A DNA stretch of 5,992 nt from positions 1 through 5,992 of the forward strand of contig CALBOT010000002.1 of NCBI GenBank assembly GCA_937896695.1. The letters run 5' to 3'. The notes under the pieces are model-generated. The model was not told where the DNA came from. It did no database searches and worked only from the letters and a program-made list of their open reading frames with translations. This document shows positions 1 through 4,941 of this stretch, one piece after another. Made by a program: the position numbers and the translations under genes. Position 1 is the first letter of the stretch. Each line of letters starts with the position of its first letter. The DNA is from an uncultured Candidatus Nitrosopelagicus sp. (GTDB lineage Archaea > Thermoproteota > Nitrososphaeria > Nitrososphaerales > Nitrosopumilaceae).

Positions 1-645
1 TTTATGCCATTTGCAGGACGGTATACACTAACAGGCAAAAATGTTAATCTTAACAAATATCGTGGAGAACCAGAATTGGAGAATGCATATGATTATCTTG
101 TAAAGAATATTCCAGAAAACGAATCAAAGTGTGTTGTACTAAACCATGATTGTGATTTTGATATATCAACAGGAAAACAATCACAAGAATTTATTCCTGT
201 TAATTTTGATGAAAAATCAAATTTTGTCGCATCTGTATTTTCAAAAAGAAAATATGAGTATGAAGATGAAACCATTCCATCTGAACAGGATTTAATTAAA
301 TTATTACCAAAGTGTTATGAAAATTTTGAAAAAGTGAGAAAAAGTATCAATTGGTCATCAGAGACTAGAATAATTTTAAAAATTAACGATGATTCATACG
401 CAGTTATTTCATGTGATGGTACAGGATACAAAACTTGTTCATCTGCAGAAATTAAAAATATTAATCAATTTTTGATGATGACCATGGATACAAGATTACT
501 AAAATGGATTTTACAAGGGCCTCGAAAAGCACATTGGAGTATTGCAGATATTGGGTGTCATATTACATACAAAAGAATTCCAAATACATACGAACGAGGA
601 TTATACTATTGTTGGAATAATTTCTATTCAAATAATTATAATTAG
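1..645 (+). CDS. C-terminal part of a probable MBL-fold (CMAH/UlaG-like) hydrolase, 5' truncated
   Basis: At least 213 codons are visible. The frame is still open at base 1, so the ATG at 4 is probably an internal methionine and the real start lies outside the window. The segment has no metal-binding HxHxDH motif, so it can only be the C-terminal part of a larger protein. The clues are the opening PFAGRYTL stretch (residues 2-9) followed by LNKYRG, and the ending, where LLKWILQGP, AHWSIADIGCHI (about 177-188) and YERGLYYCWNNFY occur in order. From memory these resemble the C-terminal region of metallo-beta-lactamase-fold hydrolases related to CMP-N-acetylneuraminate hydroxylase, often found in surface-polysaccharide clusters. 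The middle (about 60-160) is charged and not recognised. No membrane segment is seen. The gene converges on tes with 16 bp between the stop codons. The family call is a recollection of motif style; substrate and role are unknown. Confidence 0.45.
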   Translation, partial: FMPFAGRYTLTGKNVNLNKYRGEPELENAYDYLVKNIPENESKCVVLNHDCDFDISTGKQSQEFIPVNFDEKSNFVASVFSKRKYEYEDETIPSEQDLIKLLPKCYENFEKVRKSINWSSETRIILKINDDSYAVISCDGTGYKTCSSAEIKNINQFLMMTMDTRLLKWILQGPRKAHWSIADIGCHITYKRIPNTYERGLYYCWNNFYSNNYN

Positions 646-658
646 AATTTTTTAAAAA
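646..658. terminator. Bidirectional oligo-T terminator between convergent genes
   Basis: The gap between the upstream gene's stop (645) and the tes stop (662) contains T6 (648-653) followed directly by A5 (654-658). On the plus strand it gives a U6 tract just after the first gene. On the minus strand it gives a U5 tract just after tes. Archaeal RNA polymerase terminates at U-tracts without needing a hairpin, so this short element can serve both genes. The inference rests on composition and position only. Confidence 0.5.
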
Positions 659-661
659 CTA

Positions 662-2329
662 TTACATTGTTGCTTGTGCTGCTTGGTGGAACATCTCACT
701 CTTTGCACAACCTGCTGCAAGTTCGTCACCTGCACCTCTTCTCATAAGACCTCTGTAAAGACCGTCTTCGAGTTTTACACCTTCACGTTGTTCCCATTCC
801 TCAACAGTGATAGAATATTTCTTTTGGATTCTGTCTCTGTACCATTCTGGAATTACATTGAATGCACAGAATGGAATAATTCTAAGGTCTGGAGTAACAT
901 AGTGAATATCACATCTTTGTAATCTTTCTAAATCTTCATTGTACTTGTCTTGGAAGTGCATCATTCCTAAGAATAGACCTTTGACATGCCATGAACCTAC
1001 TGCTTCAAATGATCTCTTCATTAAGATATTTCCAAACATCTTTGCCAAATCTAATCCGGCTGGTTGGTTTTCTTTATTGATGAATCCTTTGAGTTTTCTT
1101 ACAACTTCAAGCATTGTAAAGTACTTGTTTGCACCAGAACGGATTTGTTCTGCTTTGTCTTCAAATAATTCTAACATACCTTGAATATCACAGAATCTTG
1201 TCATTGGAACAAGTTTCTTTGTATCTGCGTCTTGGAATACATAAGCTCCTGCTCCACATGCAAAGTGAATAGATAATTCGTATTTTGGTTTACTTGAGAA
1301 TGCTTCAATGACATTTGTCAATGGCATACAACTTGGTACTGGATACCAATCATCAACAGTAACTTGACCTTCAGTTTGTTCTTCAATTCTTTGGATACAA
1401 TCAGGTACAGTGATTCTATATTTTTCACGTTCTGATTTTCCCATTCTTCCAGTAAGTGATACTGGTTGGAAGTTTACTGCATGAACAACGTCCAAGTTCT
1501 TTTGTGCATATCTGATGATTCCTCCTAATTCATGATCATTAATTGATTTGATAACAGTTGGAACAAATACAACAGTTGTTCCAGTTTTTCTACAAGTGTC
1601 TAGTGCATATGGAATTTCCCAGTGGTTTTTAGGATTTGTTCTTGCAGTTACACCATCAAAGCTAAGATACAAATTGTTACAACCTGCCATTCTTACTTCG
1701 CGTCCTGCTTCTGGATCCATTGCATGTCGAATTCCATTTGTATTCATTTGAATATGTTCAACACCTTCTTCTTTCATAATTTTGATTAAATCTGCAATAT
1801 CTTCTCTAAGCATTGGTTCACCACCAGTAATCTGCATAGAGTTTCCTGGAATTGGTCTTTCTGATCTTAATGTTTTCATCATTGCTCGAACTTGATCATG
1901 ATTTGGTTCGTACATGTAAGCACCTTCTAGACCTTTCTTGACATAGAAGAAACAATACCAACAAGTAAGATCACATCTGTTTGTAACAATCATGTTTGCT
2001 AATCCACTGTGTGACAAGTGATTTGAACATAATCCACAATTGTTAGGACAAGAACACTTGTCTTCCATAATTACATTTGGAGCATGTGCGCCTTTTCCAT
2101 CAACCCAGTATGTACTGAATTTTTTATACATATCATAAGAACCGAAATAAAGTTCCTCAGTTTCACCATGTGTTGGACAAACTTTGGACATGAAGACTTT
2201 GCCTTCTCTTTCAAAAACTTCAGCATCTAAAATCATGTTACAATCAGGACAAATACTTTGGGTAAATCTAATAGTAGATTTCTTACCTTGTGATTTTGAT
2301 GACTGATTGGATATCTGAATTAGAGCCAT
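662..2329 (-). CDS. tes: Tetraether lipid synthase (radical SAM, GDGT-forming)
   Basis: A 555-residue radical SAM enzyme matching Tes, the family of M. jannaschii MJ0619 and M. acetivorans MA_1486. Tes joins the phytanyl ends of two archaeol-type lipids by C-C bonds to make macrocyclic and tetraether (GDGT) membrane lipids. An N-terminal Cys pair lies at 27/30 with CPTHG at 51-55. A Cys cluster (C92, C94, C98, C101) precedes the radical SAM motif CDLTCWYC (C119, C123, C126), and the SAM-binding GGEP is at 169-172. Further cysteines (334, 358, 380, 473, 488, 541) and GMMHFQDKYNEDLERLQRC (455-473), then TPDLRIIPFCAFN, fit the C-terminal part that carries additional Fe-S clusters in this family. 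The protein is somewhat longer than the roughly 500-residue methanogen enzymes. The ATG at 2329 has an AGGT element about 7-10 nt upstream, and a TATA box centred about 27 nt upstream that would give an almost leaderless mRNA. It diverges from a TrmB-type regulator. The family call is firm; the in vivo product is inferred from organism type. Confidence 0.9.
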   Translation of the reverse strand: MALIQISNQSSKSQGKKSTIRFTQSICPDCNMILDAEVFEREGKVFMSKVCPTHGETEELYFGSYDMYKKFSTYWVDGKGAHAPNVIMEDKCSCPNNCGLCSNHLSHSGLANMIVTNRCDLTCWYCFFYVKKGLEGAYMYEPNHDQVRAMMKTLRSERPIPGNSMQITGGEPMLREDIADLIKIMKEEGVEHIQMNTNGIRHAMDPEAGREVRMAGCNNLYLSFDGVTARTNPKNHWEIPYALDTCRKTGTTVVFVPTVIKSINDHELGGIIRYAQKNLDVVHAVNFQPVSLTGRMGKSEREKYRITVPDCIQRIEEQTEGQVTVDDWYPVPSCMPLTNVIEAFSSKPKYELSIHFACGAGAYVFQDADTKKLVPMTRFCDIQGMLELFEDKAEQIRSGANKYFTMLEVVRKLKGFINKENQPAGLDLAKMFGNILMKRSFEAVGSWHVKGLFLGMMHFQDKYNEDLERLQRCDIHYVTPDLRIIPFCAFNVIPEWYRDRIQKKYSITVEEWEQREGVKLEDGLYRGLMRRGAGDELAAGCAKSEMFHQAAQATM

Positions 2330-2343
2330 TTACTAACCTTCTC

Positions 2344-2369
2344 AGGAATTAGTATATAATCCCATTCCT
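2344..2369. promoter_or_regulatory. Inverted repeat flanking the tes TATA box (possible operator)
   Basis: AGGAAT (2344-2349) and ATTCCT (2364-2369) form a perfect 6-bp inverted repeat with a 14-bp spacer. The arm centres are 20 bp apart, about two helical turns, and the dyad is centred on the tes TATA box. A dimeric regulator bound here would block TBP. Short repeats like this can arise by chance in AT-rich DNA, so this remains a candidate. Confidence 0.3.
2353..2359 (-). promoter_or_regulatory. TATA box of tes
   Basis: The plus-strand TATATAA reads TTATATA on the minus strand and is centred about 27 bp upstream of the tes ATG. That spacing is what archaeal TBP/TFB promoters show between TATA box and transcription start, so the mRNA would begin at or within a base or two of the start codon. 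An alternative is a longer transcript using the AGGT at 2336-2339 (minus strand) as a ribosome binding site. Confidence 0.6.
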
Positions 2370-2394
2370 ACCATCCACCGGATGAATTAGGGAA
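2365..2394. promoter_or_regulatory. Central dyad in the tes/TrmB divergent promoter (possible operator)
   Basis: CATCC-ACC-GGATG (2372-2384) is a perfect 5-bp inverted repeat with a 3-bp centre. It is flanked by TTCCTA (2365-2370) and TAGGGAA (2388-2394), which extend the dyad imperfectly. It is the most GC-rich patch of the 107-bp gap and sits upstream of both TATA boxes, where one regulator could act on both genes. The TrmB-type protein encoded alongside is the obvious candidate ligand, by inference only. Confidence 0.35.
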
Positions 2395-2407
2395 CGATCA
2401 TAGTCAA

Positions 2408-2415
2408 TTTAAATA
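2408..2415 (+). promoter_or_regulatory. TATA box of the TrmB-family gene
   Basis: TTTAAATA is an almost ideal archaeal TATA box, centred about 25 bp before the GTG at 2437. The transcript would start at or next to the GTG, giving a leaderless mRNA. No Shine-Dalgarno-like sequence lies between box and start, which supports that reading and the choice of the GTG. Confidence 0.65.
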
Positions 2416-2436
2416 GAGAATTTAATAATTCTGTTC

Positions 2437-3204
2437 GTGAGTATTTCTGATAAAACAAAGAAATCATTAGAGAAAATTGGGTTAACTAGCTACGAAATTC
2501 GAGCTTATACAACCCTAATCAAAGATGGGGAAAGTAATGCATCAGAAATTAGCCAAAATTCAGGAGTTCCATATTCAAAAATCTACGAAATATTAGGTAC
2601 ACTGGAAGAAAAAGGATGGATCGGCTCAGATGATTCAAGACCTACAAAATATTTTGCAAAGGCACCATCAAATGCATTAGAAACAACAAAACAAAATGCA
2701 GATAGTATTTTTTCAGAGAACAAAAATGTCATTTTATCAGAATTAGTTCCACTTTATGAAAAAACCGGCACTAGTGAAAAACCAGATATCTGGTTTATTT
2801 CCGGCGCAATGAATATTGTTTCAAAAATTATGGAGATGGTAGAACATTGTAGAGAAGAAGTAATGATTGCAGTTCCTCAAGCAGGAGAATTGATTGTAAA
2901 ACAAGCCCTGCCAAAACTTAGACAATTACACGATAAAGGAATAAAAATTACAATTCTCATCTCAGACGAGTTTGATAAAGAGTCTATCAAAGCAATTTCT
3001 CGAGTTGCAGATGTTAAAGTGAAAGGAGGTTTATTTGGAGGAGGTATAATTTCAGATAAACGATATGTTGTAATTTTGTTAGGTCCTGAAATTAGTAGTT
3101 CCAGTTCATCTGAAATAGTAGCAATTTGGGCAGATCATGCTGGGTTAGCAGGATTTGCAAGAGAGTATTTTGATTTCTTGTTAAAAGATGCTAAAAAAAC
3201 ATAA
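2437..3204 (+). CDS. TrmB-family transcriptional regulator
   Basis: A 255-residue DNA-binding regulator starting at GTG. Residues about 10-75 form a TrmB-type winged helix: LGLTSYEIRAYTTLI-like start (here KIGLTSYEIRAYTTLI), a recognition-helix stretch SGVPYSKIYEILGTLEEKGW, and a wing ending in PTKYFAKAP. A helical linker (about 80-110) follows. The remainder (about 115-250) resembles the phospholipase-D-like effector domain of TrmB-like proteins, with the strand-helix pattern EVMIAVP...ALPKLRQLHDKGIKITILIS and a late IWADHAGLAGFAREYFDFLL. I see no HxK catalytic motif, so it is probably a sensory or dimerisation domain. A run of six serines (220-225) sits in a likely loop. The gene diverges from tes across 107 bp, so autoregulation and control of tes are plausible but not shown. 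The effector is unknown; the sugar-binding residues of classical TrmB cannot be assigned. Confidence 0.85.
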   Translation: MSISDKTKKSLEKIGLTSYEIRAYTTLIKDGESNASEISQNSGVPYSKIYEILGTLEEKGWIGSDDSRPTKYFAKAPSNALETTKQNADSIFSENKNVILSELVPLYEKTGTSEKPDIWFISGAMNIVSKIMEMVEHCREEVMIAVPQAGELIVKQALPKLRQLHDKGIKITILISDEFDKESIKAISRVADVKVKGGLFGGGIISDKRYVVILLGPEISSSSSSEIVAIWADHAGLAGFAREYFDFLLKDAKKT

Positions 3205-3230
3205 TTTCAATTACTTAGAATTATTGAAAA

Positions 3231-3237
3231 TTTATTA
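3231..3237 (+). promoter_or_regulatory. TATA box of the DtxR-family gene
   Basis: TTTATTA, preceded by an A-rich stretch, is centred about 26 bp before the ATG at 3260. This gives the metalloregulator its own promoter and a leaderless transcript. The 55-bp gap after the TrmB-family gene contains no convincing U-tract, so readthrough is also possible. Confidence 0.5.
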
Positions 3238-3259
3238 GATTAAAGAAATTAGATTATTC

Positions 3260-3724
3260 ATGGATGCAATGGATGAAGAAGTACTGTTTGTAGGAACTGC
3301 AGAAGCCGAACATACAGAAATGTATCTTAAAGCAGTTTGGCATATTAGAGAAAAAGGTGATGATGTTAAAATTAGTACAATTGCAAAAAGATTGAATGTT
3401 AGACAACCAAGTGTTGTACAAATGCTAAAAAAATTAGCAGAAAGAGATTTGGTTACATACAACAAAGCAGGAGTTACACTAAAAGAAAGTGGGGAAAAAG
3501 TTGCATCTTCAATGATTCGAAATAGTCGTTTACTGGAAGTATTGATGGAAAGTTCTCTAAAAATTGAAATCGATGAAGAGATGGTGTGCGGAATTGAACA
3601 TCACATGAATAAACAGTTCACAGACGCATTATGTGTCATGTTAAAATGTCCTGCAAAAAGTCCTAGAGGCAGAGATATTCCTATGGGAGAATGTTGTAAA
3701 ACATCAAGAGGGAAAGAAGAGTAA
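3260..3724 (+). CDS. DtxR/IdeR-family metal-dependent transcriptional regulator
   Basis: A 154-residue repressor-type protein that would bind promoter DNA when loaded with Fe(II) or Mn(II). The N-terminal winged helix begins with the family hallmark HTEMYLKAVW (18-27). It continues with IAKRLNVRQPSVVQMLKKLAERDLV (41-65) and a wing with LKESGEKVA. The dimerisation/metal domain includes VCGIEHHM (109-116). By alignment to C. diphtheriae DtxR, the primary site is intact (M10, C102, E105, H106 become M21, C110, E113, H114). The Met/Cys pair suggests an iron-sensing rather than MntR-type site. In the ancillary site H79 and H98 are replaced (S89, E106) and only the glutamate (E93) remains. There is no SH3/FeoA-like third domain; the tail instead carries C125, C130, C145 and C146. 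The ATG at 3260 matches the TATA spacing; ATG 3269 is a weaker alternative. Targets are unknown. Confidence 0.85.
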   Translation: MDAMDEEVLFVGTAEAEHTEMYLKAVWHIREKGDDVKISTIAKRLNVRQPSVVQMLKKLAERDLVTYNKAGVTLKESGEKVASSMIRNSRLLEVLMESSLKIEIDEEMVCGIEHHMNKQFTDALCVMLKCPAKSPRGRDIPMGECCKTSRGKEE

Positions 3725-3756
3725 AAGATGATATACTAAGAAGGTTTAATGAAATT

Positions 3757-3921
3757 ATGGCCTGTTTTTGTGGATGCGAAGAATACGTGAAAAACTCTAA
3801 TGGAAAGATTATGGGTTGTGTAAAATGTAATCATGGCAGACAGAATCATAATGATGAATGGCGTGCAGCTGCAAGATCAAATACAGAAGGTTCACAGAAA
3901 CGAGATTCTGACTTTGGTTAG
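3757..3921 (+). CDS. Small cysteine-rich (zinc-ribbon-like) protein, 54 residues
   Basis: A short reading frame beginning MACFCGCEEYV and ending RDSDFG. Cysteines 3, 5 and 7 form a CxCxC cluster, and C21/C24 form CVKC, followed by NHGRQNH. The spacing suggests a small metal-binding (zinc or iron) knuckle, with a polar, probably disordered tail. It lies 32 nt after the DtxR-type gene on the same strand. Upstream are AAGAAGG (3738-3744, 12 nt before the ATG) and an ATATAC patch about 24 nt before it, so translation may be either SD-led or leaderless. An ATG at 3749 in another frame gives only 13 codons. The stop is separated from the yjbQ stop by one base. I do not recognise a characterised family. 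Coding status rests on the clean start, the cysteine pattern and the fit between neighbours. Confidence 0.7.
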   Translation: MACFCGCEEYVKNSNGKIMGCVKCNHGRQNHNDEWRAAARSNTEGSQKRDSDFG

Positions 3922-3922
3922 T

Positions 3923-4342
3923 TTATTCACCAATAATTTTCACTAAAACCCTTTTGTTTCTTCTACCGTCAAATTCACCATAAAAGATAGCCTCCCAAGG
4001 TCCAAAATCTAATTGACCATCAGTTATAGCAACTACTACTTCTCTTCCCATTACCTGTCTTTTTAGATGTGCATCAGCATTATCTTCTCCAGTATCATTA
4101 TGGCGGTAATGATCTATAGGTTCATGAGGTGCAAGTTCCTCTAACCATTTTTCATAATCATGGTGCAAACCACTTTCATTATCATTTATGAAGACACTAG
4201 CAGTGATATGCATTGCGTTAACTAGACAAAGTCCTTCTTTGATTTTACTTTTGGTAACTAATTTTTCTATATCTGATGTGATGTTAACAAATTCTCTTCT
4301 TGATTTTGTTTTGAAGGTCAAATATTCAGTTAAGGATTTCAC
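3923..4342 (-). CDS. yjbQ: YjbQ family protein (UPF0047, secondary thiamine-phosphate synthase)
   Basis: A 139-residue protein covering the whole UPF0047/YjbQ family. Typical features are GLCLVNAMHITASVFIN (37-53) with H45, the NES following it, HEPIDHYRHND (73-83), DNADAHLKRQVMG (87-99) and the C-terminal signature DFGPWEAIFYGEFDG (112-126), close to the family's GxWQ-type motif. E. coli YjbQ has weak thiamine-phosphate synthase activity, hence the name, but the physiological role of the family is unsettled. The conserved histidines and acidic residues are thought to form a metal or phosphate site. The start is a GTG: in-frame upstream sequence has no ATG before a stop at 4358-4360, and a TATA-like element sits about 24 nt away. 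It converges on the small Cys-rich gene with one base between stops, so any transcript overrunning its end is antisense to that gene. Confidence 0.85.
   Translation of the reverse strand: MKSLTEYLTFKTKSRREFVNITSDIEKLVTKSKIKEGLCLVNAMHITASVFINDNESGLHHDYEKWLEELAPHEPIDHYRHNDTGEDNADAHLKRQVMGREVVVAITDGQLDFGPWEAIFYGEFDGRRNKRVLVKIIGE
3951..3964 (+). terminator. Pyrimidine/U-rich tract after the small Cys-rich gene
   Basis: CTTTTGTTTCTTCT begins 30 nt after the stop of the 54-residue gene and lies inside the 3' end of yjbQ on the other strand. It is the first U-rich stretch that could stop plus-strand transcription. If used, the plus-strand mRNA overlaps the yjbQ mRNA by about 40 nt. This is a composition-based guess. 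Confidence 0.3.
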
Positions 4343-4360
4343 AAATATTTGAGAAAATCA

Positions 4361-4370
4361 TATCATAAAA
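4361..4370 (-). promoter_or_regulatory. TATA-like element of yjbQ
   Basis: On the minus strand this reads TTTTATGATA, centred about 24 nt before the yjbQ GTG, consistent with a leaderless mRNA. The same T-run follows the candidate sRNA 3' arm and could also end that transcript. Confidence 0.4.
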
Positions 4371-4379
4371 ATTCTAAGT

Positions 4380-4442
4380 TGCAGACTCAGAACTCAAGAT
4401 CCTAATCATCTAGTCATAGGATAGCGTACATCACTGTCTGCA
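4380..4442 (-). ncRNA. Candidate C/D-box sRNA (2'-O-methylation guide)
   Basis: On the minus strand a 63-nt segment has the layout of an archaeal C/D guide RNA. A perfect 7-bp terminal stem (TGCAGAC at 4436-4442, GTCTGCA at 4380-4386) encloses it. A C box GTGATGT (4428-4434; RUGAUGA with the last base changed) follows one base after the 5' arm. An exact D box CTGA (4387-4390) abuts the 3' arm, as a kink-turn needs. Internally, ATGA (4414-4417) and TAGATGA (4406-4412) are degenerate D' and C' boxes, only one base apart. The possible guides are 10 nt (4418-4427) and 15 nt (4391-4405). A U5 tract (4367-4371) follows. No good promoter is visible: TATGATTATC at 4455-4464 is too close. I could not match either guide to rRNA or tRNA from memory. 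Confidence 0.45.
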
Positions 4443-4514
4443 GTAAAAATTTAGGATAATCATACTTGAACCTTTCAATAAGCTTGATAAGTGAGATACA
4501 TTTATTGAAAAAAA

Positions 4515-4913
4515 ATGGTAGAGATAGATGCACCCTCATCACTAGAGAGCTTTCGTAAATTCATTATAGCCAGTACATGTAGTTCATTTGCTCCAAGATC
4601 ATATCTAGAAGATCCAGAGGTTTTTGCTGAAAGAGAAGACAGTTTAGGTTCCATCTATGTAGAAGCTGCAGACAAAGTTACATTGAAAAAAATTAGAGAG
4701 ATAACATTTGTTAATGCAAAAGATGTTCTAGGTGTAATTTATTCATCAAAGAGCGGAAACACCAGTCTAAAATGGAGACAAACTAGGAAAAATACCGGCA
4801 AAGTGACAGGCGAGGCATCTTCAAACTCATTAGTGAATTTGGCAGAAGGCGGAGTCATAACTCTAGAGTGGGTTGAAAATTACGTCAAAAAGAAACAAGA
4901 AGAATCAAACTAG
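4515..4913 (+). CDS. Conserved-looking hypothetical protein upstream of pelota
   Basis: A 132-residue protein that I do not recognise. It is soluble, with no signal peptide or membrane segment, and has one cysteine (C22). An N-terminal helix-like segment (SLESFRKFIIAS, 9-20) is followed by a polar stretch rich in acidic residues (31-43). Then come alternating strand-like pieces (GSIYVEAA, ITFVNAKDVLGVIYSS), a basic loop (KWRQTRKNTGK, 86-96) and a final ITLEWVENYVKKKQEE helix-like end. The ATG at 4515 follows an A-rich run and no clear Shine-Dalgarno; a weak TTGATAA at about 4485-4491 is at the right distance for a TATA box. Pelota starts 28 nt after its stop on the same strand, so co-transcription is likely. 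A link to translation or mRNA quality control is a neighbour-based guess only. Confidence 0.7.
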   Translation: MVEIDAPSSLESFRKFIIASTCSSFAPRSYLEDPEVFAEREDSLGSIYVEAADKVTLKKIREITFVNAKDVLGVIYSSKSGNTSLKWRQTRKNTGKVTGEASSNSLVNLAEGGVITLEWVENYVKKKQEESN

Positions 4914-4941
4914 TTATCTTTTAGAGAATTTATAAAAAAAT

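Noticed and set aside
674..1184. Plus-strand open frames of about 80 codons
   Set aside because: They lie inside tes on the opposite strand and read as low-quality antisense peptides.
3096..3114. Serine-codon run in the TrmB-type gene as a slippage or repeat element
   Set aside because: The serine codons are mixed (AGT, TCC, AGT, TCA, TCT style), so it is not a nucleotide repeat; it is probably just a loop.
3749..3790. ATG at 3749 as the start of a gene
   Set aside because: Its frame stops after 13 codons; the overlapping frame from 3757 runs to a sensible stop with a Cys-rich product.
4399..4422. ATCCTA/TAGGAT inverted repeat as an operator for the 132-residue gene
   Set aside because: It falls inside the candidate sRNA and is far from that gene's start; the 6-bp arms with a 12-base loop are not compelling on their own.
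4380..4442. A tRNA formed by the terminal inverted repeat
   Set aside because: The segment is too short, there is no T-loop (GGTTCGA-type) sequence and no anticodon stem; the C/D-box layout explains it better.
4929..4936. TTTATAAA as the TATA box of pelota
   Set aside because: It ends only about 5 nt before the ATG, much too close for an archaeal promoter unless the true start is further downstream, and the N-terminus from 4942 matches pelota.
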